Below the pieces are notes generated by a model. That model searched no databases. It saw only the letters and a program-made list of their open reading frames with translations, and was not told where the DNA came from. A stretch of 64,000 nt of DNA from Luscinia megarhynchos (lineage: Eukaryota; Chordata; Aves; Passeriformes; Turdidae). Location: the NCBI GenBank assembly GCA_034336665.1, contig CM067585.1, forward strand, positions 2,475,731 to 2,539,730. Reading direction: 5' to 3'. Both the position numbers and the translations under genes were made by a program. Positions 23,707-35,902 of this stretch are shown one piece after another. Each line of letters begins with the position of its first letter. The stretch's first letter is position 1.

Positions 23707-25515
23707 TTTTTCTGCTCTTACACCTTGTTCTGACTGTGCATATTGAAGCTGGGCCTGGGTCTGAGCAAACAAGTCAGGTGTGAGCTAGAGGGGAGTTTTA
23801 TCAGCATATCCAAGGCTCAAACACTGGCAGAGAAAAGTCAGCTTATGTCAGGATTCCTGTGTCCCTCTGCCAGCATCAAACTTTCTCTGCTCACCCTGGT
23901 CCTTCGGGTTTAACACGGGGTGGAAGAGGCACTACCTGGTTCACTGTGTTGTAAATTGACTGGAATGAAGAATAAATAGAGAGCCAAAAGCATCTGCTTT
24001 TGGATGGACAATCTCATGGGCACAGCTCCAGCTCCAGTCTCTGGAGAGAGACCACTGGTCTGCAAACTGGGAATGCCACAGGGATTCATTCAATGGGAAG
24101 GGTCATGGGATGCATAGATTTCCTTAGGAGAAAGTCACTGAAGTAGATAAGGAGGCAGCCTCAGCTCATTCCCTGCAACCCAGGTAGGACACGTTGCTCT
24201 GCATTTTCCTGCGGGAAAACAAATTCATTTGGCAAAACCTGGGAGTATTTTGCATATGGCAATGTGGGTTTATGCAACCAGGCCCCACTCCAGAGCACTT
24301 CAGTAGAAGATTTCTGAATAAATACATCGGGACTAATGTTTATTTTTCAGAGATAATCCTTCTGTGAGATAGGCACATCCCATCTAAAGCTGGCCCCTCG
24401 TGTGACCCTCCTCTGGTCCTCGTAGCTCCAGTCAAAGGCAGGGCAGTCACACAGTCCTGACTGTGTGGGTATCCTCAAAGCAGCTCAACCCCCTTGCCCC
24501 ATCCCTTTCCTTCCTTCTAACTAATCAATTTAGGAAATTCAATGTATTTACAACTTGGGATCTCTTGTTTGTGGCAATGCAAACGAGCCGCTGCCGGAGC
24601 TTGTCGGGCTGAAATCCACAGCGCTTTTGTGATATGCTGATTGCTCACATCAGGCTCACCCTCCTGCCAGGCGCCTGATTGAGCTGCCACCTTCCCAACT
24701 ACCCTTTTCCCAGGCAGCTGGAGGGTGTGGTGCTACCAACATTTTTGTAGTGGCAAAGCCAGTTTGAGAAATTCCTGCCCCCACCCCTCCAGTTGTGTCA
24801 ATACAGCTGTCTGGGGAGCTGTGTGGCAATTGGGATGGCTCCCATGGGCGCACGCAGGGAATAAATAATTGGGAGGAAGTATTTGTATATACCTGGCTGA
24901 TGTCAGCAGTGCGGTCAGAAGGAGCCCTGAGCAGCAGAGAGGACACAAAACTACAGTGGGAATGAGCAGCCAGGGGGTGGAAAATCCTTAAACCCACTTT
25001 TCCCCCAGTGAGCTGACACCCTGATGGGCATCCCAGCCCTCCAGGGCATCCCAGGCACCTGTGGGTCACACAGTGGCTGGACATCACCTGTGCAATGGTC
25101 AGCACAGGTAGGAGGGCTGGGTAAGTCTTCTCCTGGGTGCAGGGCAGGCTGCCATTCCATGGAATTTATAAAAGAGGTTCCATGGGATGTGATTCCCAAG
25201 AGAAGTTCAGACTTGGGGTCTGATGTACCTTTAGGCTCCAGGTGGATTTGTCCTTTGAAAACTCCTGGCCAGTGAAGCTACAGCTCCACTGAGAGAAGCA
25301 CCAGGGTGTGTGAACAGAGTGAAGAGTGTCCCTGGCAAACCCACATGGCCCCACCCCAGGGTGAAATGGATAAGCCATCAGACACAGCACAGAAACTCAC
25401 CTCTCCTGAAGATACCCCTGGAAAGATGGAAAGGCTCAGTGGGTGCTAAAGATGGCCAAAGCCAGAATGTCCATGAAAAGTAAAGTCTCCTGCAGAGACA
25501 TGGTGTGTTGGATTG
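23707..25515. other. Single-copy DNA; CpG-bearing stretch at 24540-24640
   Basis: No gene recognised. Positions 24570-24630 hold several CpG dinucleotides (gagccgctgccgg, cttgtcgggc, cacagcgc) in an otherwise CpG-poor neighbourhood, next to an AT-rich block. This can mark a conserved noncoding element, but that is inference. Confidence 0.4.
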
Positions 25516-26213
25516 ATGTGGCCAGAAATGTGAATTCTGTCCCCATCTGCTGCAGCCGGGTGGGGCAGTGACCCTGATCTCCTGGCACATATTATCTGCT
25601 AATGGGCCAGTTTTAAACCAGCTGGGGCAATCATCTTTATCTTTCCCACAGCCCATCCTCCCTCCAGGAGATATCTCCTGTTCATGGCCATTGAGTCCCA
25701 GTGCATGGCTGATAAAATTACATCATCCCACTGGGAGATGCTCCAGCCAGGGGGAGGAGACAAACATTTCCTACCTAGATAAAAAACTGAGATTTGTAAC
25801 AGCAAGTTATCCATCTTTCCACTGGATTCCAGAGGAAAACCAGACCTTTCCACATTATCCCTGGACCTTCAGAGGAAACTGCACCTTCTCCAGGAGCACT
25901 GCTCCAGCTGAACCACATCTGCCACTGCAGGAGGATGCAGCCACCATTGAATGGGACTGCTGCCAACATCCTGACTGACTGACGGTGTCAGCTTGGATTC
26001 TGACCCTGGCAGTGTTTGGGATTGTTCTTTGTAATACTGTATTTCTATTTTATTTTTCCTAGTAAAGAACTGTTATTCCTAATTACCCTATCTTTGCCTG
26101 AGAGCCCCTTAATTTCGAAATTATAATAATAATTCAGAGGGAATGGGTTTTCATTCTCCATTTCAAAGAGAAACTTCTGTCTTTATTGGCAGACACCTGT
26201 CCTTCAAACCAGG
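25516..26213 (+). mobile_element. Solo LTR, family A, copy 4 (5' end lost)
   Basis: Sense copy. The first ~18 bp of the family (TGTCTTGGGTTGCAATACAG) are absent, and homology begins at gatgtggccagaaatg. It ends at aaaccagga. The palindrome CAGGAGATATCTCCTG is at 25665-25680. No target duplication is visible, as expected after loss of one end. Confidence 0.88.
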
Positions 26214-29200
26214 AGAGGTGGCCATGCTGGAGAGCATCTGTTGGCATGTACAGTGGGGACCTGATCCCTCCCTGGGCAGAAAGGAGAGAAGGGGTGCTCC
26301 CCAAAGGACTCACCCTCAGCCCTGAGCAGCTGGGCTGTTCTTGTCTCAGAGAAGCTGAGGTTTCCCCATGGGACACTAAGGAAGGGTTCAGGGATCTCCA
26401 AGTGAAAGTGTTCTCAGTAGGGGGAAGATCAGAAGTGGCTTTTTTGCCCTGAGCCTCTGACAGTCAGGGCACGTGGGCATGCAGCTGTGTCAGACTTGGC
26501 TGCCACCAACACCGGTGTGCTGGCACTGGTGCAGAGGGTGGCAGCTCCTGCAGCTGGACCCATTGCATGGTGTGACACACAGGAAGTTTTGAGTCATCAT
26601 TTTTAGGTGCACCATCAGCCTCACTGGGTTTCCTTCTTCTTGGGGCGTGAATTTCTTCCTGTTTCTGAATGGTCTAGAAAATGGGAATTTTATCTTTTAG
26701 TTCTCCTGCATATGAGCAGTTCCTAATTATACTGGAGGAGACAATTGCCTCCTAAGATAATGATCAGTATGGGGTGATGAAGACCCCCTGTCCCATGCCC
26801 CGGGAGGGGAGCAGCTGTGATAGCTGAAGGCTGGAAGTGTGCAGGGCTGGCAGCATATCATCCTGGAAACAGCTTTGTAAGTCTTTGCTCTCCAGTGCCA
26901 GTGACACAAAGAACAGCTTTGGTCTCAAATCTGTGCTTACAGGTGTCATTTCCTAGACTTGTTCTCCAGAGGGGGAGCTGAAAATCAGTCAGACAAGAGG
27001 GCAAGAGTTATCCACCTTCAGTGCAGGTGACAGCAAGGCACATTTCACAGCTGGTGGTCAGACAGCCACGAGCTTGGTCCCTGGATCTAACAAAGCACTG
27101 AGTCTACCCTGCCCCTCCTGAGCAGCTGCCCAATCTCCTCTCCAACCATTCCCTCCCCTCCCTGCCCAGCAGGCCAGAGATTGGTCCTGAGACTTCATTC
27201 CCCAGCCCTGACATCCTGCAGCACCTCTCTGTGCCAGTGGTCCTGCTGGCCCACGTGTAGATGGTGTGAAAGGCACAGTAACCTGGTAAACAACACTGAA
27301 GAAAACACTGGGTTATCCAGTGACATTTGGGAAACATGGACTAGTGTTGGCCCAGTGTGAGCAAGAGGCTGGACCAGGGATCCCCACAGCCACCACTGCC
27401 ATGGGTCACTGGTTTCAAGAATTCAGCATATTCCTGTATTTTCTGGACCTGGCATCATCTGGTCCCCAAGACACCAAAAAGTGGCACCAGCACAAAAATG
27501 AAGGTCCATAACCTCTCCAGGAGCAAGCCAAGAAGACAAACCTCTGATCCTGCCATAAATTGTGTAACTTCAAGCTGAAACCATGAGAACTGTAGAGATC
27601 CACGGGAAAAATTCCCTGGTGCCGTGAAAATAATTGGTCCACAGCTCTCAGAGAAATATAGGAAATTAGAAGGATAAATTCACCATCCTGGGAACAGCAG
27701 TGGCTTTATGAGAAGACAAGATGACCTGGTGAAACTGTGGACCAGAACAGCTGAGTCATGTAGACTTTGTAAAAAGTGTGTTTTTAATAAATGCTGTCTG
27801 AGAGAAGCAGCTCTGCAAGAAAACCACACTGAATCAGGTTGGGTTACCCATACCCGAGACTGGGATTGTTGCTCTGTGCTGAGTTCCAGGGTTTTATGGC
27901 AGAATTCACAAGATGCAGCAGATTAAACAGTTATTGGGACTGATATCAAAACTGATCTCTGCATTTTGTTGACAGATCTTAGGTACATCCTGATGGACAG
28001 TTGGGAAAGGGGCTCAAAATCAAGATGCAACCAAAGAGTTCAGTGTTACATGCATGTGTCAAAAGGAGAAGCAGCTGGAATGTGCACAGAGCAATGGGTG
28101 AAAAAGCTAATTGGTTTCTCCGGGGACCAGGAAAATGGTGCCAGGAGTTCTGAAATTAGCAGTGAAAATAAAAAGAGAAAGATGAGTGAATATGGGAAAA
28201 TCCTGCAAGCATGAAATGAGCCGATTTAAATGGGTTTTTACACAGAACCAGCAAAAAGTGAGTGTAACCAACAGTTTGTCAAGGAGCTTTGGGCTCAGCT
28301 GCCCACTGGCTGGTTAATGCTTGGCAGAAATGAGCACTTGGGCAGCAATGAATCCTGTTTGATTGGAGAGGAAGGCTGTGATTCATGTTCCATGCACTTT
28401 GTTTATGTTGAATATTGCTACTCTGGATTGTAGATGTAGACAAAAAGGAGGATGTGCAGGGATGTGCTTCCAGGACACAGCCCCAGAGCAGGGACCAGCA
28501 GCTGTTTCTTGTTGGCTACAGCTCAAAAAGCCAAAACTCTGCCAAGCCAGCCCTAGCTCAGCTCTGGGGATGCCCCCCATTCGTAAGGAATGCTGGTTTA
28601 TCACAAACTCAGCCCACACGAAACCATAAAAAATGTAGCTCTGAGCTGGGTCTGAACAAGTTGCTCTCAGTTTTGCACCAGACCCTGGGCAAGAACTTCC
28701 TAAGTGACCACTCAGGTCATTGGCACCTGCCCTGCTGTCTGTAGGGCACAACTCACCTTCCTGATTGTCCCAGCAGCTGCTGAGAGCTTCCTACCTGTCC
28801 TCACACGTGGTTTTGCACCTGAAAATGAATCTGCATTTTGTTTCAACCCTTGATAAGAAGTGAATGCTTTGCAGCTCAGGTCTTTGAGGCAGAAAGATAA
28901 TGACAACTTTGGGGTTGTATTTTTAGTTGAAATTGAAAGTATTTTAGTTCCTTGTCATCCAGAATTTCCTGCCAGTGACCACATACAGTTATAGAAACCG
29001 AGTTAGGCTGCAAAACAGAGACCAGCCTGGCAATCACTGGGTCCAACAGAAAAATCACCCAAACAGCCCCCTCTGAACAGTGACATTTGCTACCAGATTT
29101 ATTTCCCATTAACTGGCTTTGCTGATGGGCTTTCATCTCCATAGATTTATTTTTTTTCCATTAAAACCACAGCCCTGCCTGTGGGAAGCACACACAGCCT

Positions 29201-29243
29201 GGCTGTTCCCAGGACCTGGTTGCTCAGGGCATGCTGTGGAGTG
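26214..29243. other. Single-copy DNA, no recognised gene
   Basis: Frames reach at most 122 codons and have no domains. The region 27690-28430 is AT-richer. No repeat family recognised. Confidence 0.5.
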
Positions 29244-29248
29244 GCTGC

Positions 29249-29710
29249 CTAGAGCAGAGACCAGACAAAATTCAGAGAATGAAGTAGGTATTTATTAAAG
29301 GCCTTCAGCAGATACACCTTGGGCAGTCAGGAGCCTCTGAGAGGGGCTACACCCAAGATGGACAATGGTCACGAGTTTTTCATAAGTTATATATAAATTT
29401 TCACAGTTATAAGTTTAATCCATTTACATATCAGGGGTTAATCCTCCAATTACAGCTTCAGGTAATGAAGTCATTTATTCCACATTTGCTCCCCCAATTC
29501 ACTGTTGTTTTCACCTCTCAGGACCTGAGGCAGTGAGGTGTCCTGGAGTTTCAGGCCTAGAGAGGAATTGTTGTGTCTGAATGAAATGGGAGAACAGCAG
29601 CTGACAGGCTATGGAGTTTTAGAACATTTAGATACATTAAAGCAATACAGGATAAAAATATAAAAAATGAAAAATTATGAAAAATTTAGAAGCTAAATCC
29701 CAAGGCATCA
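29249..29710 (-). mobile_element. Probable solo LTR, family F
   Basis: On the minus strand it would start TGATGCCTTGGGATTTAG and carry a polyadenylation-like signal near tatttattaaagg (29289-29301). The flanks gctgc (29244-29248) and gctgc (29711-29715) fit a 5-bp target duplication. The 3' end in sense reads CTCTAGG rather than CA, so the end may be degraded or misplaced. There is a single copy in the window. Confidence 0.55.
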
Positions 29711-29715
29711 GCTGC

Positions 29716-32468
29716 ACCCTCCTGGCTGGACTGGACAGGCCAGGTCTCCATCCTGCATCACCTCCAGACCCTCCTCCCCTCTGGCTGCTGTGATGGGCTC
29801 TGAGACCCCAGCCCAAGGGAGTCCAAAAGCGTGGCTGGAGGTCCTGCTGCCCTCCTCACACTGCCACAGAGCCTGCAGGGGCTCCCAGTTGATCCCAGTA
29901 AGGTGCTGTCCCCCAGGAATTCCTGTTAAATCCACCTCGGAGAGGTGCTGGTGTTCCCACAGCTCTGCTGCACTCATCCTTCCCCGTGTCCCAGCTTCCC
30001 CAGCGTGTGCTCAGCTTGGTTAACCCAACAAAACACCCAGCACATCAGTGCTGGAACATGCAGGTGCATCAGGCTGGGAGCTCCAACCATTCCAGCCCAC
30101 AGCTGCTCCCAGCCAGGCTCTGGAATCTGGCACGGGCAGTGCTGCAGCTCTGCAGGGCTGGCCACACTGAGAGGGCTTGGAGATCAGTTCTCTTAGTGGT
30201 GACCTTCTTAGCATGGAAATGCATATCTCCAAAAGCATGCCTGGGGTTTGATTGGCCTGGAGCTAGCCAAAGCCATCAGTGTAATGCTGCACTGGCTGCT
30301 GAAGAAATCAAAACTCTGGAGGAATTGTTGTTTGGGACTGTGTTTGCACGTCTTGCAAGATTTGAATGTGAGTAACCCTAGGAATGTGTTTTTCCATCAT
30401 TAGATGTGCTTTGCTACCCTGCTCTTGATGCTGGTATCTCTTGGAGCCAGGCTGAGCAAACGTGCCTGCACTTGTTCCACCAGGATCCTCCTGGCTGAGC
30501 TGAGCTCTCACAAGGTAGGGATCCCTGCCAGCTTCTCGCCTGAGAGACACCTTGCCCACCTTGAGCAAAGCTGAGCAGAGCCCTGGGGTTTGCAGCGTGG
30601 AAGAGCTGCCAAGGATGAGCTCTGCCTCCTGCCTGGGGCGAGCGGGAACAGAGAGGCAGGGAGCAGCTATCCAAACAAGTTTGTACACACATGAATTTGT
30701 AATGTGCTGCCTAGAAGAGACTTTGTAGTTATGGCGTGGAAGAGCCTGAAGAGTCTTGTGAGGATCACAGCCCTGCCCTGCGGGGAGGATGGGGCAGGCA
30801 AGCACAATGCTCTCCACTGGCATCTATTTGGCTACCCCAGCCCAGCCCCTGCAGATGGGTTTGGGAGCAGCACAGCCACACAGCGCTGTGAGGACACAGA
30901 ACAGCTCCAACTCGGTGAGTTGGTGCCTCCTGTATTTACCTGGCCCTGCAGGAAATTCCTACTGGAGTGCCAGTAAAGCTGCCAGATGTCAGTGACTGCA
31001 CATGAAGGTTGTTTTGGATGCCTTGAGCAAGGCAGGGGGTGATTTCAGATTGCAGATGTTTTATGGTTCCATATCTGAAGAGCAAACCACGTTCTTTTGC
31101 CAAGAGGGAGACAGCAGGTTTTACCAGCACCAAGAACAAAGAAAATGTCAGTAATGTCCATGGTTAGACCCCAGGGAAGGGCTGCTTTCAGATATGCTGC
31201 TGGCTTCTGGATCATTCTGGGAAAACTTAGGGGAGTGCTAGACACCTCAGCAGAAATCAGAGTCCATCTCAGGGCATGATTTCCTTGAAGCATCTCCCTC
31301 TCCTGACCAAGCCACACTGCTTCAGCTACAGCTGTGAGCAGAGACCACCTCATCCCCTGCCCCTGCTCCCAGAAGAGTGGCAGAGCCAGGTGCCATGCTG
31401 AGCTTCCCTGGCAGCACCTGTGCCCAGTCCCATCCCACAGCCTGGGTCTGTGTGACCCCTCTGCTGTGCTCTCCAGGGCAGGAACAGCTGCTGCTCCTGT
31501 GACTGCACTGTCTGAGCAGTGCCTGGTGCTGCCCCAGGGCTTGGCTGAAGGCAGTGACAGGAGGGGAAGAGGGCATGAAGGCACCCCAATAAAGAGAAAT
31601 GGGTGCAGCCATCCCTTCAGCTGACCCAGCTCCATTTGCAGCCCAGCAAGACTTCAGCCCAGGAGCAACTGGCATGATTGGAAGCTCAGTGCTGCTCCCG
31701 TGGGACTGGCTTCAGCACAAACGGCTGCTGCCAGAAGAATTTTGCTAAGGAGTGTGATGTGCTTGAGCTGCCCTGTCCAGGGGCATTTGTTCTGCTGACA
31801 CACAGCCCTGGCAGAGGGATGCTCAAGAGCAGCTTCTGGCACAAAGGAGTGCTCCCACTCTTCCCACACTGTTGCAGAGCAGAGTAAATCCTCTTTGATC
31901 AATGCAAAATCCAGTGTAAAACAGGAGTATCCAGCCCAGGACATTTAATTCTCCAAGACATAAGCAGGCTCATAATCTTCATCAGTGTTGCTTCCTGCTT
32001 GAAATGCTTTTCATTAGCTGCTCATTCAGTGAACACAACCACTTCTGCTGCCTCAGCAAAACACATGCCACACTTCTTGCTCAGCAGCAGAAGGCAAACA
32101 TTTTATTGCATTTTAATCACTGACAGTTTCAGCAGTTACTTCCTGCTCTCTGTGTTTCTTCCACCCATCCTATTGAGAAGCCTCTATAAACTTTGATTGC
32201 TTGGCCAAAGCAATACAGGACCTCCTCAGCCTCCAAGTCCTGGGGGAGCTGAAGGTTGAGAGCTTGGTAATTTCAGTGGCCTTTTGATCCTGTTGTGAAA
32301 GAAGTGAGACAGGCTGAGCACAGCTGATCAGCTGCAGAGCTTGGCTGCCCTGCTGAGACCTTTGCTATGTCTTGCTGGAAAATTCCATGTAAATTTTTTT
32401 ATGCTGAAAATAACTATTTCATGCAGCTGAAATGTTCCAGGGGAATATTTCAACAACCAAGGGAAAGG
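29716..32468. other. Single-copy DNA, no recognised gene
   Basis: GC-rich at 29700-30160, 30420-30930 and 31320-31640, where long frames overlap on both strands (for example 196 codons at 31045-31635 minus). No domain is recognisable. Confidence 0.5.
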
Positions 32469-32508
32469 AAAAAAAAAAAAAAAAAAAAAGAAGAAGAAGA
32501 AGAAGAAG
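32469..32508. repeat. Poly(A) followed by (AAG)7
   Basis: An uninterrupted run of about 20 A passes directly into seven AAG units. The usual cause is mutation and expansion of a retroposed poly(A) tail. No retrocopy is recognised upstream. Confidence 0.9.
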
Positions 32509-33125
32509 GTTTGAATTGCAAAATGAGAAGACTCACTGATGGTGTGCCTTCTCTGAAGCCAGCCACTGAGGAAGCAGAAATGCTCTGTGACAGCAGTGCA
32601 GCCCATGGTCAGGAGAGGGTTGGGGTCGCTGTCAGAACAAGCTCAGGCTTACTCTGAGCCTGCAGTTTCAAGGACTGTTGAGTGACCACAGAAAGGCTGA
32701 TGGACCCTGGTTGATTTGGTGCAGCCCAGTGACTGTCAGCTGCTCGGTGTCCCTGGCAGCTCTGGGTGGTGCCCAGGCCAGGCTCTCTGAAGTGCTCACC
32801 TGCAGATCCCTCCTTTCCCCTGGGCAGGCCCAGCATGTGACCTGCTGCTCCTCTCCCAGGATCAGCCTTCCTGTGCCTCTGAGTCACACTGAGTGTTTCA
32901 AAGAAAATTTTGGTGCCTCATTTCTTCATTTTCCTATGTCTGGGGATTTTCCAGCCTCTGATCCACGCCCTTCACAGTGTTGCAGTGCAACTCGTACTGT
33001 ACTCCTCACTCGTTCTCCTTGCTTGGACCTGATCCTTAATGTGCCTGTAATCTGCTCCCAGCCCCCACACTAAGGTCAAGGCCCCTTTGTTTGTTCTGCT
33101 GCTGCATCAATGGCAAGAAGATGGG
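32509..33125. other. Single-copy DNA, no recognised gene
   Basis: No feature recognised. The 131-codon frame at 32678-33073 has no domain. Confidence 0.5.
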
Positions 33126-33530
33126 CTGGTGAGGGGCTTGGAACACAAACCCTGTGAGGAACAGCTGAGGGAGCTGGGGGTGTTTTCAGCCTGGAGAAAA
33201 GGAGACTCGGGTGACCTGATCACTCTCTGTAACTCCCTGAAAGGTGGCTTTGGTCGGGTGGGGTTGGTCTCTTTCTCCAGGCAGCACTGACAGAATGAGA
33301 GGACACAGTCTCAAGCTGTGCCAAGGGTTGGATATTAGGAAAAAGTTTTTCACAGAAAGAATAATAAAGTACTGGAATGGTCTGCCTGGGGAGGTGGTGG
33401 AGTCACCATCCCTGGATGTGTTTAAATAAAGCCTGGATGTGGCACTAGGTCTAGTTGAGGTGTTAGGGCCTGGGTTGGATTCAATGATCTTGAAAGTCAC
33501 TTCCAACGCAGTGATTCTGTGAATTCTGTG
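33126..33530 (+). mobile_element. CR1 LINE 3' fragment, about 405 bp
   Basis: The longest CR1 piece here. It covers the end of the coding region (gaggaacagctgaggg, ctgggggtgttttcagcc, aaggagactcgggtgacc, now with stops) and the whole 3' UTR to the tail gtgattctgtgaattctg. Both sides carry agatggg (33119-33125 and 33531-33537), a possible short target duplication. It is closely similar to the copy at 9434. Confidence 0.92.
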
Positions 33531-33750
33531 AGATGGGGCAGGGAGTGTGTGTCAGAGCCCTCCACCAGCTTCTGATGAGCCCCAAACAGGCTGGGTGAGG
33601 GCTGACAAAACCCAAGGATGGGATCCAGGCCTGCCTGGGGCAAGGGCAGTGGGGCCACCAGCATCCCAGCAGCATCCCAGCAGCATCATCAGCCTTTTCA
33701 TGCTCGGGCACCCCACTTAGTTTCAGCAAAAAAGAACATTGACCCCCATT
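33531..33750. other. Short spacer between CR1 and LTR
   Basis: Contains a small tandem repeat of cagcatcccag (33659-33690) and nothing else recognised. Confidence 0.5.
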
Positions 33751-34032
33751 TGTGACATGAAAATGAATGACAGTATTGTGAGATGTTGCACAGTGATTCG
33801 TATCATTATGGAAATGCACCATGGGATCAATATAAACAAAAATTCTGAACTCAAAGTAAAACATGGACATGAGACACAAGAAAAGATAATGATTTCATTA
33901 TATTTGTTTAAATCGCTTTGCAGTGAGTTGTTGGCTTTTTGTTTTTATGCTCTGCTTGCTTATTTCTTATCAACTAATTAATAAATTGCCTTATTGATTA
34001 ACCTACTCGATTGTAGTGAGTAATTTATAGCA
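33751..34032 (+). mobile_element. Solo LTR, family E, copy 2 (short form)
   Basis: Aligned to 18786-19366 at both ends: agatgttgcacagtgattcg on the left, and attaataaattgcc plus gagtaatttatagca on the right. It lacks the ~300-bp middle. The polyadenylation signal AATAAA (in attaataaattgcc) is kept. The short form is either an internal deletion or a subfamily. No clear target duplication. Confidence 0.7.
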
Positions 34033-35320
34033 GTGCCAGGTCCAGGTTGTGGCCATCAGCTGTGCCTCATCCTGTGCAATTCCCTGGAGAGGAGGGTAAA
34101 TTCAGCACAGAAAGGGAGGAAGAACCTTCCCCTCCCTTGGCATCCCGGGCTCCATCACTGCCTCGAGGAACTCAATCCCCTCCAGTCCAGTGGAGCTCCA
34201 GCGATTCTGTTCCAGGGTAACACTGAGTTAATTTCTCTGAAGCCTCCTGGGACTCCCCAAGCAGCCCTTTCCAGAGGGGATTTTGCAGATTCTGCAAAAT
34301 AACCCAGCGTGGGATGGGGCAGGGGGGGAGCACACTCATGGGCACCCAGACCTCCAGGTTTTCTCCTCCAGCCCTGATTCCCCTGATCTCTGCAGTCTGA
34401 GGTTAACCCCGGGATATTCACGTGCTGAAACTGTGCCAATGCAGTATTTTGTCCCCTGCACAAATTTTCCCACATCCTCCTCCTTCCCCACTGCATCTTC
34501 AAGGTCTTACTGGGAGTGATCTGATGAAAGGGAACTGGGAGGGAGAAAAGTCCAGCGAGATGAAAACTGATCCCAGCTCCAGCTCCAGCTCCAGCCAGTT
34601 CCCTCTGCCCTGCTTGGCTCCCTTCCTGCTGCCCCAGCATCTTCACACCTTGCACCCTGGACACACTTTTGAGGTGGTTATGAAAATAATTGTACATTCA
34701 GGTATTCTAAGAGCTGGCTGAGTCTTTTGTCCTGGAGAGTGGCTGGGAAAGCTCCTTAAGCAAGGATTGTGTAACCCTGGCATGCTGCAGTGCTAGCACT
34801 GCAAGGTGATGGGAAACTGAGAAGAAAACAGCCTTTGAAATGCCCAGCTGGACACAGAAGGGATTCACTGAAGCCCTGACTCCCCCTCACCCCACTCTTA
34901 ACCTGACAGCTGCTTCTCCACCCAGGAGGAGATACCCAGGGATTTACCAGCAGCCAGAGTCCTGAATCTGCAGCAGTAATTTAAATGGCACTGCACCTGG
35001 CCCTGAGATCACTGACACTGAACACTACTAAACTTTCTTATCCCCCAAACTGGGATGGATGCAATCATTTCAAGGTGCCCTTAAATTTTTTTCAGGAATT
35101 GTTTCTAAAACCCCAAAGCACATGCCTGAGACCTGCAGTCACAGTGACACTGGGAATGATCTTGATGGCCATGGGGACCTTCCAGCCAAGGTCACTGTGG
35201 CCCAACCCTCTGTCACCCCCAGACTGGGGACAGCTGGAGCAGGAGAGGCAGCCCCAGCAGGAAGCAGTGACTTGCACATCTTTACCCAAATGGCAGCTGC
35301 ATGCAGTTTGTGCCAGTTTG
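34033..35320. other. Single-copy DNA, no recognised gene
   Basis: GC-rich at 34100-34650, with a short (agctcc)n run at 34574-34593 and frames overlapping on both strands. No gene recognised. Confidence 0.5.
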
Positions 35321-35325
35321 CCCAG

Positions 35326-35897
35326 TGTAATGGTTTTGAAAGCAAAACCAGTGAGAGACTCCAAGTCAGTAATATAATTTAATAGGAAAAAAGGGAAAAA
35401 TAAATACATGCAATTGTACAAAAGAAAAATCACTGACAGAGACAGAATAGAACCTCACACCCTGCTAGTCAGGGTGGTGGTAGCAGTCTGGATGAAGTGC
35501 TCTTGTTGAGGCAGTGATCCTGTAGAAAGGTCTGGTAGCTCTTGTCCTCCAGAAACCAGTGGGTAAGGGCTGCCTTGGTGTTCCAAATCTCAGTTTTTAT
35601 CTAGGTAGGAAATGTTTGGCTCCTCCCCCTGGGTGGAGCATCTCCCAGTGGGATGATGTAATTTTATCAGTCTGGGTTTTATCAGCACTGGGACTCAATG
35701 GCCCATTAACAGGAGATATCTCCTGGAGGGAGGATGCGTTGTGGGAAAGATAAAGAACTCTGTTCCACCTGGTTTAACAGCTGGCCCATTAGCAGAGGAT
35801 ATCTCCACAGAGATAAGGATCACTGCCCCACCTGTTTCCAGCAGATGGTGACAGAATACAAACTTTTGGACACATCTTTACATTGTAACCTGGGACA
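35326..35897 (-). mobile_element. Solo LTR, family B, copy 1
   Basis: 572-bp antisense LTR from tgtaatggttttg to aacctgggaca, so in sense it runs TGTCCCAGGTT...AAAACCATTACA. A perfect 5-bp target duplication cccag flanks it (35321-35325 and 35898-35902). The middle (about 35590-35740) matches family A almost exactly, while the outer part near 35330-35580 is unique to family B. The palindrome CAGGAGATATCTCCTG is at 35710-35725. Confidence 0.95.
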
Positions 35898-35902
35898 CCC
35901 AG

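Noticed and set aside
33087..33290. 67-codon frame at the left of the CR1
   Set aside because: The decayed C-terminal end of the CR1 reverse-transcriptase frame. 5'-truncated and not a host gene.
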